Below are positions 1 to 8,966 of a DNA stretch of 64,000 nt, piece after piece; positions within the stretch are counted from its first letter, which is position 1, and each line of letters starts with the position of its first letter. The stretch lies in the NCBI GenBank assembly GCA_019637175.1, contig JAHBWD010000024.1, forward strand, positions 52,909 to 116,908. Direction: 5' to 3'. A model generated the notes under the pieces. The model searched no databases and was not told the origin of the DNA. It worked only from the letters and a program-made list of their open reading frames with translations. The position numbers and the translations under genes were made by a program. Source of the stretch: Labilithrix sp. (lineage in GTDB: Bacteria; Myxococcota_A; Polyangia; Polyangiales; Polyangiaceae).

Positions 1-1260
1 GACGCCGACAACCAGGCGACGATCGGCATGGCGCAAGCGCCGGTGAACAGGCCGCCGCAAGGGCAGATCCCGCCGGCGGCGGGCAGCGCGCCGATGATGA
101 CCGGGCCGCACCAGGCGATGCCGCAGCAGATGCAGCAGCCGATGCCGCCGCCGATGATGACGGGCCCGCATCAGGCGATGCAGCAGCCGCCTCAACCGGG
201 CGGCACACCGATCGCGTTCCCCAAAGCGGATCGCCCGTTCAAACCGGGCGAGTTCGCGGCGCCGCCCGACGACGAGTCCACGCGCATCGCCCCGCTCGAG
301 GCGACGGGCGGCAACCGCTCGCTCAGCGGAGCGTCGGGATCGAATCCGCGTCCCGCGGCGGGTGTCGCGCCCGACGGTGCGTCGACGCGACCCGACGAGC
401 GGCGCTTGCCGACGGGCGCGTTCGCCGCGCAAGGAGGCCCTCCTCCGCCGATGGGGAGCGGGCCCTACGGCGCGGTGGGGAGCGCGCCGGGTCAGCCGCC
501 GAACCTCGGCGCGGGCGCGATGGGCTATCCGCCGCAAGGCGCACCGCAAGGGTATCCGCCGCAGGGCTACCCGAATCCGGGCATGAACCCCGCGATGATG
601 CAGGGACCGGTCCCGCAAGGATCGATGGGGCCGCCGGGAGGCTACGGCTCGATGACGCCACAAGGCGTGCAGCAGCCGCCTCCGCCCGAGGGCAACGATC
701 TGCTCTCGCAGCTCAAGAAGAACTCGATCCCGAAGATCATCGCGCTCGGGCTCTTCCTCGTCGCCGGCGTCCTCTTTCTCGTGTCCGACGACGAAGACGA
801 GCAGCCCGCGCCGAAGAAGAAGCCCGTGGCCACGCTCGACGGCGGCGCGCTCGCCGACGGCGGGAAGGTCGCCGCGCAGCAGCCCCCCGACGCTTCGGCG
901 ACGGGGACGGTCGCGACCCCCGAGGTGCCACCGGTGGGACCTACCGCGCCGGTATGGCCCGCGGGCGTCCCGTGCCCTCCGCCGAACTGGCCGCCCAACA
1001 CGCCGCTGCCGTGCGTGCCCAACAGCGTCCCGGTGGAGACGCCGCAGCAGGGCCCCGACAAGCCGCCGGAGAAGCCGAGCGCGCCGCTGCCGGTGGGAAC
1101 GAAGACGCTCGAGCGGCAGGCGGTCGACTACGTCGCGTCCGGCGACACCGTGCGCGCCGCGGCGGCGTACGAAGAGCTCGTCAAGCGCGACCCCAAGAAC
1201 GCCGTCTACGCCGAAGCCGCGCGCATCCTGCGCGCCAAGCTCGACGCGGGCGCGCCGTAG
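1..1260 (+). CDS. Proline/glutamine-rich single-pass membrane protein, 5' end outside window
   Basis: The frame is open to the left edge, so the first ATG at 28 is probably internal and the gene starts upstream. The first 230 residues are low complexity, rich in Pro, Gln, Gly and Met, and contain a duplicated MMTGPHQAM motif. One hydrophobic segment (about residues 235-252 counted from the ATG) is followed by an acidic DDEDE patch and a Pro-rich stretch. The last 45 residues look like a single TPR-type helix pair (EELVKRDPKNAVYAEAARIL). This layout, a disordered cytoplasmic part, one membrane helix and a short periplasmic part, is common in myxobacterial FHA or kinase-linked proteins, but no catalytic domain is visible. 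Function unknown. It converges on the sigma operon with only 4 bases between the stops. Confidence 0.7.
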   Translation, partial: DADNQATIGMAQAPVNRPPQGQIPPAAGSAPMMTGPHQAMPQQMQQPMPPPMMTGPHQAMQQPPQPGGTPIAFPKADRPFKPGEFAAPPDDESTRIAPLEATGGNRSLSGASGSNPRPAAGVAPDGASTRPDERRLPTGAFAAQGGPPPPMGSGPYGAVGSAPGQPPNLGAGAMGYPPQGAPQGYPPQGYPNPGMNPAMMQGPVPQGSMGPPGGYGSMTPQGVQQPPPPEGNDLLSQLKKNSIPKIIALGLFLVAGVLFLVSDDEDEQPAPKKKPVATLDGGALADGGKVAAQQPPDASATGTVATPEVPPVGPTAPVWPAGVPCPPPNWPPNTPLPCVPNSVPVETPQQGPDKPPEKPSAPLPVGTKTLERQAVDYVASGDTVRAAAAYEELVKRDPKNAVYAEAARILRAKLDAGAP

Positions 1261-1264
1261 TCGA

Positions 1265-2005
1265 TCAACGCGCGAGCGCGTGATCCGGGTGGCGGCGGCG
1301 GAGCACGAGCTCCGTCGCCGCGGCGTCGTCGACGCGGCCGAGCGCGTGGAGCGCGCGCGCCTCGAGGCCGAGCTCCTCCGGCTCGAGCGCGCGCGCGGAG
1401 AGCTTGCGCGTCGCCTGGATGAGCGTGAGCGCGCGCGCGGGATCGCCCGCGAGGAGCGCGCGACGCGCTTCGGTGACGAGGCGGGCCTCTTCGGCGAGAT
1501 CGCTCGACGGATCCGGCGCGCGCGCGGCAGGAGCCGCGGCGCTTCCTTCGGTCGCGACCGCGCTCGCCGCGGGCTCGGGGTCACGCGCGTCCATGCGCGG
1601 GTCGCGGCGGCGCGCCGCGCCGCCGCCCGCGAGCGTCGCTCCCGGCGTCGCCGAGCGCGCGTGCGTTCGAGCCTCGAGCGCGTCGCTCGCGGGAGGTCGC
1701 GGCGCTTCGGACGCGCCGATCGTGAAGGCGACCACGACGCCGAGCGCCGTCGTCACCGCGCCGAAGATACCGCCGACCGCGAGGAGCTTCATCCCGGTCG
1801 CCGTCGTCGCCGCCTTGGTGACGGTCGCCGACGTCGTCGCGGCGCTCGGCGCCGTCGACGTCGCGGCCGACGCGCCCGCGGCCGCGACGCCGACGCTCGT
1901 CGCGAGCGCGATGTCGGCGAAGAGCGCGTCGCGCTCCTCGGCGGTCGGTCCATCTTCGCGCGCGAGCGCGAACAGGTCGCGCGCGGTGGGGCGAGAAGCG
2001 CTCAC
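1265..2005 (-). CDS. Single-pass membrane protein with C-terminal TPR-like region, likely partner of the ECF sigma factor
   Basis: The GTG start at 2005 overlaps the TGA of the sigma gene (GTGA) and is preceded by GGAGGTGG inside the end of that gene, so the two are translationally coupled. The 246-residue product has a cytoplasmic N-terminus (about 70 residues, Ala/Thr-rich), one membrane helix at about 72-97, a Pro/Ala/Arg-rich linker and a C-terminal helical region (175-246) resembling one or two TPR units. Gene order and topology fit a membrane anti-sigma or sigma-linked periplasmic protein. However, no ZAS zinc motif (HxxxCxxC) is present, so an anti-sigma role is inferred from position only. 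Confidence 0.7.
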   Translation of the reverse strand: MSASRPTARDLFALAREDGPTAEERDALFADIALATSVGVAAAGASAATSTAPSAATTSATVTKAATTATGMKLLAVGGIFGAVTTALGVVVAFTIGASEAPRPPASDALEARTHARSATPGATLAGGGAARRRDPRMDARDPEPAASAVATEGSAAAPAARAPDPSSDLAEEARLVTEARRALLAGDPARALTLIQATRKLSARALEPEELGLEARALHALGRVDDAAATELVLRRRHPDHALAR

Positions 2006-2670
2006 GGCACCACCTCCATCCCCCCGGAAAGACGTTCGATTTCGGCGTCGAGCTCGACCCGCGCCACCCGCAGACGGGAGTAGACGGTGTTGAGTGGGAT
2101 GTCGAGCGTGCGCGCGATCTCGGGCGCGGTCATCTGCTCGATCTCGTGCAGCACGAGCACTGCGCGGCGCCCCATCTCGATCGACGAGAGCGCGCGATCG
2201 AGCAGGTCGAGCGCCTGCTTGCGCGCCACGGCCTTCGCCTGCGGAGGATCGATCACTTGGCGATCTTGAGCGGCGCCGCCGTCGGGATCGATCGGATGAC
2301 GGCGACGGTGTCGACGCGCGTCCGAAGCGACGCGGAGGACGATCTGGAAGAGCCACGCGCGCGGACCGTGCCCGCGATCGACGAACTCGGCCCAGCGGCG
2401 ATGCGCGACGACGAAGACCTCCTGACACTTGTCTTCGACGTCGCGATCCATGACGCCGAGGCGCCGCAGGTTGCGCCAGACGAACGCGACGTGCGCGTCG
2501 TAGACGAGGCGGAAGCGACGATCGCGATCGGTGTCGGCCTTCGAAGTCACGACGACGCTCTTGATCCCGCTCTCGGGTGCAGGGGGGCTCTCCTCACGCA
2601 GAGGCTCGTCGAGATCGACGAGGATCGCGCCGGCGCTCGCGAGCGGCAGGCTGTCGTAGGCGGCGCTCAT
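2002..2670 (-). CDS. RNA polymerase sigma factor, ECF (sigma-70) family
   Basis: The 222-residue product shows region sigma2 (about 50-115, with YDAHVAFVWRNLRRLG and VEDKCQEVFVVAHRRW) and region sigma4 (about 160-215, with a helix-turn-helix APEIARTLDIPLNTVYSRL). There is a 50-residue N-terminal extension before sigma2. The ATG at 2670 overlaps the stop of the upstream gene (ATGA) and its own stop overlaps the next start, giving a tightly coupled three-gene operon. ECF factors redirect RNA polymerase to a small regulon, usually under control of a co-encoded protein. Family assignment is firm; the regulon is unknown. Confidence 0.93.
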   Translation of the reverse strand: MSAAYDSLPLASAGAILVDLDEPLREESPPAPESGIKSVVVTSKADTDRDRRFRLVYDAHVAFVWRNLRRLGVMDRDVEDKCQEVFVVAHRRWAEFVDRGHGPRAWLFQIVLRVASDARRHRRRHPIDPDGGAAQDRQVIDPPQAKAVARKQALDLLDRALSSIEMGRRAVLVLHEIEQMTAPEIARTLDIPLNTVYSRLRVARVELDAEIERLSGGMEVVP

Positions 2671-3704
2671 GGAAGCCTCACGGACACGCCGAGCTCACCC
2701 GCCGCGTAGACCACCGTCGCCTCGCCCTCCTCGAGGATCGGAGCGCGCGTGAGGTTCGCGCCGAAGAGCGATCGCAGCTCGAGCGCGAGCCCGGCGCCGA
2801 GCTCGCCGCGGAGGACGGCGCCGGGACCGACCCCGACGCGACCCGCGCGGCCGGACGGCCCGGATCCTCCGATCGCGTCGCTGATGAGCAACGCGGCGTC
2901 GACGCCGGCGCACAGATCGAGGCTGACGCCTCGTCGCTCGATGTAGTTGCCCGGGATGCGGCGACAGAAGTCGGCGCGCGCGCCGATGTGGCTCAGGCTC
3001 GCGGCGCCGGCCGGGCCGAGCGGAACGTCGCCCGTCGAGCGTCCGAAGTACGCCGACGGCCGCAACACCCAGCCCTTCGCGACCTCGATCGTGACGAAGG
3101 GCGCGAGGCCGGCCACGCCGCCCGTCGCGCTCACGCCGTTGCGCAGGTAGACCATCGAGCCGAGCTCGATCGCGATCGAGCGCTCGAGACTCGGCGGCGT
3201 GTCGTCGGGGGCGAGCGCCGGCGTGTCGCTCTCGGGCGCGGGCTCGGGCGCGGACACGGCCTGGACCGGCGGCGCGGGCGCGAAGCCCCAGACGGGGGGA
3301 TTGCCCGATCGCGCGGGCGGCGCTTCTTCCTTCGCGCGAGCCAGCTCGGCGTCGACCACGAGCGTCGCCCAGGCCCCGATCGCGCGCGCGAGCGCGACGC
3401 AGCTCGTCGAGTGATCGGTGACCGTTCGACGGGCGACCACGCCTCCGGCGTCGTCGACGATGACGGCCTCCGCGACCTTCGTGCCGGGCGACTTGGGCAC
3501 CCACGGAGGCGACACCGACATCGTCACCGCCCACCGCGCGCCTGGGCGGATCGGGTCGTTACCAGCGGGGCTTGCGCCCCCACGGGCGGGGGCCCTGGCC
3601 GTGGCAAGCGCGTCGTTCAACGCCGCGCGCGCGCGCTCGGCGTCGGAGCAATCCGAGCGCGCTTCGAGCACGACGTCGACGGCGACGGCATCCACACTGC
3701 TCAC
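2667..3704 (-). CDS. Uncharacterised protein with an outer-membrane-like C-terminal half, first gene of the ECF operon
   Basis: The start is a GTG at 3704 with an in-frame stop four codons upstream, so it cannot be extended much. The 345-residue product has an N-terminal part with Cys at about 19 and 101, a Pro/Glu-rich linker (about 130-165), and a C-terminal half of alternating hydrophobic strands (SMVYLRNGVSATGGVAGLAP, GELGAGLALELRSLFGANL) ending in VSVRLP, as in small beta-barrel proteins. No clear signal peptide is seen at this start, which is odd for such a protein; a frameshift or an unrecognised start is possible. Its product may be the envelope component sensed or used by the sigma system, but that is inference from operon position. 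Confidence 0.6.
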   Translation of the reverse strand: MSSVDAVAVDVVLEARSDCSDAERARAALNDALATARAPARGGASPAGNDPIRPGARWAVTMSVSPPWVPKSPGTKVAEAVIVDDAGGVVARRTVTDHSTSCVALARAIGAWATLVVDAELARAKEEAPPARSGNPPVWGFAPAPPVQAVSAPEPAPESDTPALAPDDTPPSLERSIAIELGSMVYLRNGVSATGGVAGLAPFVTIEVAKGWVLRPSAYFGRSTGDVPLGPAGAASLSHIGARADFCRRIPGNYIERRGVSLDLCAGVDAALLISDAIGGSGPSGRAGRVGVGPGAVLRGELGAGLALELRSLFGANLTRAPILEEGEATVVYAAGELGVSVRLP

Positions 3705-4167
3705 AGGGACCCATCATGGCCGCTCCATCACGTCTCCGTCGCGCCCCGCTGGATTTATTGTGATCGCGACGGATCGATCCATCGAGGTGGAGGTGCTCGC
3801 CTCCCCTCCCCTGCAATACCCCTGTCACAACCGTCGATTCGGTGGCTGAGGCCTACACCCTTAGGGGCTGTCCCCCCCATGGGTACCCCCGATCCAGCCG
3901 CCAGTCCCCGGCCTGGCGAAAATTCCGAGCAGGGTGTCGGAGCCCCCAATTCGAGTCCGCGGTGGCGGGCCAACCCCACGAATTGTCAGTCGAGCGCGCT
4001 CGCTTCCCGTGCAGAAACACGCGAATTCGCTGCCTGGAAGACGAGGCGCTCCCGATCCACGGGGGCACCTGGCACACATGTAGGCATCCAGTTTTCCTCA
4101 GGATTTTCGCCAAGGCGCGCGCTTGGCCTCGGTCGTGCTTCCTTGCACGCGCTCGCGAGGGACCTAC
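3705..4167. promoter_or_regulatory. 463-bp divergent intergenic region with palindromes
   Basis: This gap separates the leftward sigma operon from the rightward secreted-protein unit, so it should hold promoters for both. I see no convincing gene in it. It contains a 12-base palindrome CGAGCGCGCTCG (3991-4002) and a 10-base palindrome GCGAATTCGC (4021-4030), possible operator sites. It is locally less GC-rich than its surroundings (AATTGT, GAAAATTCC, GTTTTCC). A clear -35/-10 pair is not apparent. The start of the rightward gene at 4168 is preceded by GCGAGGGACC. Confidence 0.4.
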
Positions 4168-5370
4168 ATGGCGAAAATTGGCTCTACCCTCACCATCATT
4201 CTTGCCGTCGCTGTCGGCGGCTCCGTCGTCGTCGCTTGCTCCGATGACGACGCCGGCCGACTCGGTCGGCCCGGAAGCTCGGGCAACGCCGCCAGCGGCG
4301 GCGTCGGCGGCGACGGCGGCCCCGGAAGCTCCGGCGGCCCCAACGGCGGCCCGCCTCCGGAAGAAGTGCTCTTCCGGGCGCTGGAGCCCGATCTCCAACA
4401 GAAGTGCGGTGGCCAGTGCCACACCGACGGCACCTACAAGCCCGCGCCGCCGGTCTTCCTCGCGCCGCCCGACGCGTACAAGTCGATCAAGGCGGCGCCT
4501 GGAATGGTCACGCCGGACTACTACCAGAGCGCGCTGCTCCAGAAGGGCGCGCACGCCGGTCCCGCCGTCGGAACCGATCCGACGTTCGAGGAGAAGGTCA
4601 TCGCCTGGCTCAAGATGGAGTCGGCCGTCATCCAGTCGCAGAGGAAGCCCTCGACCGACCCGATCACGCTGACCAACGGACCGAACGACGTCGATCTCAC
4701 GAAGGCGGCGATCGGCGGCTTGAGCGGCGTTCACCTGAAGTTCAACGCTTCGCTCGTCGGCAACATCCTCTCCTTGAGCGGCTTGAAGCTCGTCGCGCCC
4801 GCGGGCACCGACGTGCACATCCTCAAGCCGAGGTTCATCAAGGTCCTGCCGAAGCCGGACGAGACGAACCGCAGCGAGATCCCCGATCCCGCCGACAGCT
4901 TCTCGAACTCCGACCAGACCGTCCCCGGCGGCGCGGAGACGGAGCTCGCGCCGGGCTCGGCGCTCTTCGCGGGCGCGGGATGGACGCCGTTCGACTTCGC
5001 GACCGACAAGATCCGGATCGAGATCGACAAGCTCGAGCCCGGCAAGGTGCAGGTCATCTCGGCGCCGAAGGTCTGCGCGAACGTCGCGATGTTCACGGCG
5101 AACGTGCTCCCCGCGCTGCGCGGTCAGGCAGGCGGCTTCCTCAACTGCGCCAACTGCCACGGCAACGGCCTCGCCGGTCTCTCGCTCAACAACGCGGACC
5201 AGGCGCTCGTCTGCAACCAGGTCCTCCTGAAGCTCAATCTCGGCAACCTCGCGCAGAGCATCATGGTGACCAAGGTGACGGTCGGCCCCCACAACGGGGG
5301 GATCACGCCTAATGCAGGGGCGTTCCCCGCAGTGTTCACCGGCAATCCGGGGGTCTGGCCCCCGCCCTGA
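4168..5370 (+). CDS. Secreted lipoprotein with two heme-binding-like motifs
   Basis: I place the start at the ATG at 4168, which follows a GAGG ribosome-binding site and gives a clean signal peptide ending in a lipobox (VVACSDDD); a longer frame to 4123 would spoil it. The 400-residue product has a Gly/Ser-rich linker after the lipid Cys. It then has CGGQCH near residue 79 (CX3CH spacing) and a standard CANCH near 328, both typical of covalent c-type heme sites. The middle (about 160-310) is all-beta in character and may bind a ligand (APAGTDVHILKPRF). It is the first gene of a four-gene rightward unit. Likely an outer-membrane or periplasmic redox lipoprotein; heme attachment is inferred from the motifs. 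Confidence 0.75.
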   Translation: MAKIGSTLTIILAVAVGGSVVVACSDDDAGRLGRPGSSGNAASGGVGGDGGPGSSGGPNGGPPPEEVLFRALEPDLQQKCGGQCHTDGTYKPAPPVFLAPPDAYKSIKAAPGMVTPDYYQSALLQKGAHAGPAVGTDPTFEEKVIAWLKMESAVIQSQRKPSTDPITLTNGPNDVDLTKAAIGGLSGVHLKFNASLVGNILSLSGLKLVAPAGTDVHILKPRFIKVLPKPDETNRSEIPDPADSFSNSDQTVPGGAETELAPGSALFAGAGWTPFDFATDKIRIEIDKLEPGKVQVISAPKVCANVAMFTANVLPALRGQAGGFLNCANCHGNGLAGLSLNNADQALVCNQVLLKLNLGNLAQSIMVTKVTVGPHNGGITPNAGAFPAVFTGNPGVWPPP

Positions 5371-5464
5371 TTCGTACGACTCGGATTTCTCGCTGCGCCC
5401 CGCATGGCTCAGCGATTGCAAGACTCTGTAACCGTCACTCATGTGGAAGAAAGGTAGGGAGACG

Positions 5465-6733
5465 ATGCGACGTGGCACCCTGCGAAACCCCGCTTGGACG
5501 CTAGCTGCGTTCGGCCTCGCGGTCGCCCTCTCGGCCTGCGGTTCCGACGAAGGCGCCAACGACCCCGGGCAACTCCAGCCCGGTCCCCAGCCCGGCGAGC
5601 CGGGCTACCCTGGCGCCCCCGGAGAAGCCCAGACCCCCGAGGAGCAGGTCAAGCAGATCCTCGATGCGCGCAAGGCCGACTACGGCGAAGCGCTTCGCAC
5701 CGCCAGCCTCAAGCTGCGCGACGAGCTCCCCAGCCTCGCCGAGATCAAGACGATCGAAGCGGCGGCTGACGAGGCCGGCAAGAAGGCCGCCTACGAGAAG
5801 CTCGTCGACGACATGCTCGCGAGCCCGAAGTTCTCGAACGTGATGGTCAAGTTCTGGAAGGACACGTTCCGCACCGCGCAGGTCGGAGCCATCCAGCAGG
5901 GCCAGCCGAACAAGGACACGGCGGCGAACTTCGCCGCGCAGGTCGTCGTCGAGGGTCGCAACTACAGCGAGCTCTTCACGGCCACCGCCAACACGTGCCC
6001 GACGTTCGACGCGGCGACCAGCACGTTCACCCCGGCGGCGTGCCCGGCGCACCCGAGCGGGCAGGCGACGGTCGGCCTGCTGACCGACTCGGGCCTCCTC
6101 GCCCAGTACTACTCGAACATGGCGTTCCGCCGCCTGCGCTTCATCCAGGAGACGTTCGCCTGCCAGAAGTTCCCGGCGGAGTACTCGTCGACGCCGAAGC
6201 CGATGGGCAACGGCACGTTCACGGGCACGCAGCCGTTCGAGAGCATCACCGGCAAGCAGAACAAGCCCGACGCGCGTATCGACTTCCAGGATACGCAGGC
6301 GGTCATCTGCGCGAACTGCCACTCGACGATGAACCACCTCACGCCGCTCCTCATGGGCGCGAACGAGGCGGGCCTCTTCCAGACGCCCACCGCGCAGAAC
6401 CCGTCCGAGGTTCTCGTCCCGATCCCGGGCGAGCCCAGGGCGCGTCGCATCGACTACCTGCCGGACGGCGAGGGCTTCTTCTGGCGCGCCGGAAAGCCGG
6501 TCACCGACCTCTCCTCGCTCGGCGCGGCCATCGCGGCGGATCCGGAAGTCGGCCGCTGCGCCGTCAACCGCGTCTGGAACTACGCGCTCTCGCGCGGCGA
6601 CATCGTCAACGACCTCGCGACGATCCCGAACGCGGTCACCGACGGGTTCCGCACGCAGTTCGCGGCGAACAACGGCAACCTCAAAGAAATCATCCGCGGC
6701 GTCTTCAAGTCCGAAGACTTCGTGAAGTTCTAA
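5465..6733 (+). CDS. Secreted lipoprotein, DUF1549/DUF1553-like, with a CxxCH motif
   Basis: The ATG at 5465 follows GGTAGGGAGACG, a good ribosome-binding site, and begins a signal peptide with lipobox LSACGSDE; an upstream ATG at 5441 lacks both. Around residues 90-130 the sequence (AYEKLVDDMLASPKFSNVMVKFWKD, split here only for description) resembles the DUF1549 pattern found in planctomycete cytochrome-like proteins. A CANCH motif sits near residue 281. The C-terminus (VNRVWNYALSRGD ... LKEIIRGVFKSEDF) resembles DUF1553/DUF1585 ends. In planctomycetes such proteins are paired with Tat-exported DUF1501 proteins, and the same pairing is seen here two genes downstream. Substrate unknown. Confidence 0.75.
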   Translation: MRRGTLRNPAWTLAAFGLAVALSACGSDEGANDPGQLQPGPQPGEPGYPGAPGEAQTPEEQVKQILDARKADYGEALRTASLKLRDELPSLAEIKTIEAAADEAGKKAAYEKLVDDMLASPKFSNVMVKFWKDTFRTAQVGAIQQGQPNKDTAANFAAQVVVEGRNYSELFTATANTCPTFDAATSTFTPAACPAHPSGQATVGLLTDSGLLAQYYSNMAFRRLRFIQETFACQKFPAEYSSTPKPMGNGTFTGTQPFESITGKQNKPDARIDFQDTQAVICANCHSTMNHLTPLLMGANEAGLFQTPTAQNPSEVLVPIPGEPRARRIDYLPDGEGFFWRAGKPVTDLSSLGAAIAADPEVGRCAVNRVWNYALSRGDIVNDLATIPNAVTDGFRTQFAANNGNLKEIIRGVFKSEDFVKF

Positions 6734-6756
6734 ACAGGGAAGGGAGTCAGAAAGCC

Positions 6757-7464
6757 ATGAAACGGATTGCTCTCACCCTGATCAGCGTCGCCGCTCTCGC
6801 GCTCGGCGCGTGTGACGGGACGTCAGACCAGCTGACCGGTGGCCCGGGCTCGCGCGACCCGCGCGACCCGAACTCGACCGCGGGCGGCGAAGACACGACG
6901 TTCGACCACAACAACGACCCGGGCGGTACGTCGGAGAACACGAACCCGCCGGCGGAGCCCTCGCAGATCAAGATGGTCGGCTCGCCGGAGGTCACCTCGC
7001 GTCTCCACGCGTGCGGCAAGCTCACCGTCTCCTCGCTCGGCAGCATCCTGAACAGCCGCGGTCTCGTCGGCGTCCAGGGCGCGCAGCGTCCGCAGGGCGC
7101 GCAGACGGGCCTGGCGATCTACAACCAGGGCGCGTCGGCCGCCGCGCTCGGCGGGCCGAACTACAACGGTCGCGTGCCCGAGGCGCCGTTCGCGTCGACG
7201 TCGGCGATGGCGAAGATGTTCGACATCTTCACCATGGCCTCCTACGACGCGGTCGCGGCCAACTGGACCGCCACCGCTTGCCCGGACGTCAAGGTCCTCG
7301 GCGCCGACGGCAAGTTCACGCAAGACGGCCTCACCTGCCTCATGGGCAAGCCGGCCAAGCCCGAGCACGTCGCAATCGCGAATGATGCCATCGCCAAGAA
7401 TGCCACTGACGGCGCCAAAATCGCCATTGCCGCGGTCCTCTCGGCCGCGCACACGTGCCAATAA
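6757..7464 (+). CDS. Uncharacterised lipoprotein
   Basis: The start at 6757 follows GGGAAGGGAGTCAG, a strong ribosome-binding site. The 235-residue product has a signal peptide with lipobox ALGACDG, a disordered Asp/Asn/Gly/Thr-rich linker (about 22-65), and a compact C-terminal domain with four cysteines (near HACGKL, TACPDV, LTCLMG and the final HTCQ) that could form two disulfides. There is no CxxCH motif. It lies 23 bases after the DUF1549-like gene and 12 before the Tat protein gene, so it is probably part of the same complex or pathway. I do not recognise the family. Confidence 0.75.
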   Translation: MKRIALTLISVAALALGACDGTSDQLTGGPGSRDPRDPNSTAGGEDTTFDHNNDPGGTSENTNPPAEPSQIKMVGSPEVTSRLHACGKLTVSSLGSILNSRGLVGVQGAQRPQGAQTGLAIYNQGASAAALGGPNYNGRVPEAPFASTSAMAKMFDIFTMASYDAVAANWTATACPDVKVLGADGKFTQDGLTCLMGKPAKPEHVAIANDAIAKNATDGAKIAIAAVLSAAHTCQ

Positions 7465-7476
7465 GGAGTCCACGTC

Positions 7477-8871
7477 ATGGTCGACCAGCGGCTGAAAGAT
7501 CTTCAGGGAACGGGCCGGCGTGATTTCCTCCGGTGGAGTGCGACGGTTGCGGCGTGCCTCGGTCTCGAGCGCGCTCGCTTCCTCAACGCGCTGAACGATA
7601 CGGCGGGCTCTGCGGCCGCCGACACGGCAGCGTGCGCCACCACCAACAAGGCGATCCTCATCAACGACGGCAACGGCGGCCTCTCGAACTGGACCCAAGT
7701 GTTCCCGTTCACCAAGGTCATCGCGTCGACGAACGCGCAGTACTCGCACTACGCGCTCGGCAAGGCGGTCGCCGCGACGGGCTACGACAAGCCCTACAGC
7801 TACGCTCCGGATTCGCCGTGGCAAGCGGCGACGACGAAGTGGAAGATGTCGGCGTTCGTCGCCGGCACCAACGAGACGCACACGGCGACGCCGGCCTCGG
7901 CGATCAGCCTCGGTGCGAACGGCATGTACGCCTCGGCGGCGGCCATCCAGCAAGCCAACCCGACGCTGCTCCCGGTCCTCGCGGTCGGCGGCATCCAGTT
8001 CGGCGCGGCGGCGGGAGCTCCCGCGGTCGCGGCCGTCGGCGCGGCCAACCAGCTCATCGACCTGTTCAACAGCGCCGCCTCGCGCGCGCTGCTCCAGGCC
8101 CCTGAGAACGGAGCGCTCGCGGAGGCCTACTACAAGGCGTTCGTCGGCCTCAACGCCGCGGCGGGTCGCACGACGACCGCCAAGCAGTACGGCACCGGCA
8201 AGGTCTCGATCAACCTGCTCTCCAAGAACCTCTCGGCGCAGCTGACGCCGACGGCGGCGGACGAGCAGCTGTTCGGCCTCACCGGCACCTCGCCGGGCGC
8301 GGTCCAGGCGATGACCCGCGCGATGATCACGACGGTCAAGGCCTTCTCGCTCGGCCTCACGTCGATGCTCATCATGCGCGCGTTCAACAACGACCCGCAC
8401 GGTCTCTTCGCCGGCGGCGACGCTCAGGCGATGCAGATGGCGCAGGCCGTCGGCAGGATGCTCAACGGTCTGCACGACTTCGCCAAGTCGAAGCAAGACC
8501 CGGCGTGCTCGGCGAAGACGCTCGCGGACAGCATCGTCCTCGGCGTCAGCGGCGACACGTACAAGGCGCCCTTCGCCCGCGCGGGCTGGGGCGACGGCAC
8601 GCCGAACGGCTCGAACGTGCTGTACGTCATGGGCAACGGCTACCTCAAGACGGGGTGGTACGGCGACGTCGACCCGCAGCAGGGCGCGATCGGTTGGGAC
8701 CCGGCGACGGGCAACACCGCCGGCGCCTACGCGGGCCGCGGCGCTGCGCTCGGCTCGTCGGCGGCGGCCGCGCTCCTCTTCGCGGTTGCGAAGGGCGACA
8801 TGCGACGCGTCCGTGACTTCTACAACGGCGGCTCCATCGACGGCGTCGTCAACCTCAGCGTCACGGGCTGA
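7477..8871 (+). CDS. Tat-exported protein, DUF1501-like
   Basis: The 464-residue product begins with a twin-arginine signal (GRRDFLRWSA) followed by a hydrophobic stretch, so it is likely exported folded, possibly with a bound cofactor or metal. The body (residues 50-464) contains AFNNDPHGLFAGGDAQ near 305 and GWGDGTPNGSNVLYVMG near 370, which recall the DUF1501 family, predicted relatives of the alkaline phosphatase/sulfatase fold. The match is by general pattern, not by a diagnostic active site. A GGAG site precedes the ATG. It is the last gene of the 4168-8871 unit and is followed by a terminator. Its pairing with a DUF1549-like gene supports the assignment. Confidence 0.7.
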   Translation: MVDQRLKDLQGTGRRDFLRWSATVAACLGLERARFLNALNDTAGSAAADTAACATTNKAILINDGNGGLSNWTQVFPFTKVIASTNAQYSHYALGKAVAATGYDKPYSYAPDSPWQAATTKWKMSAFVAGTNETHTATPASAISLGANGMYASAAAIQQANPTLLPVLAVGGIQFGAAAGAPAVAAVGAANQLIDLFNSAASRALLQAPENGALAEAYYKAFVGLNAAAGRTTTAKQYGTGKVSINLLSKNLSAQLTPTAADEQLFGLTGTSPGAVQAMTRAMITTVKAFSLGLTSMLIMRAFNNDPHGLFAGGDAQAMQMAQAVGRMLNGLHDFAKSKQDPACSAKTLADSIVLGVSGDTYKAPFARAGWGDGTPNGSNVLYVMGNGYLKTGWYGDVDPQQGAIGWDPATGNTAGAYAGRGAALGSSAAAALLFAVAKGDMRRVRDFYNGGSIDGVVNLSVTG

Positions 8872-8884
8872 TTCATACGGAGGG

Positions 8885-8904
8885 GTCTCCGCTCTCGCGG
8901 AGAC
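8885..8904. other. Short perfect hairpin after the Tat protein gene
   Basis: GTCTCCGC and GCGGAGAC form an 8-bp stem with a TCTC loop, 13 bases after the stop codon at 8871. It has no T-run and probably acts with the terminator that follows, or protects the 3' end of the message. Confidence 0.5.
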
Positions 8905-8924
8905 GAGGGAACCTCGCTCGCGCC

Positions 8925-8966
8925 GAAGCCCCTGCTTCCTTCTGGAAGCGGGGGCTTCGTTATTTC
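8925..8966 (+). terminator. Rho-independent terminator of the 4168-8871 unit
   Basis: GAAGCCCC-T-GCTTCC pairs with GGAAGC-G-GGGGCTTC around a TTCT loop and is followed by GTTATTT. The long GC stem with a short T-rich tail, 53 bases past the last stop, is a typical intrinsic terminator. Confidence 0.8.

Noticed and set aside
4070..4085. Sigma-54-type promoter (TGGCAC ... GC) upstream of the gene at 4168
   Set aside because: The spacing between GG and GC is 11 bases instead of the required 10, and TTGC is not matched, so I do not claim it.
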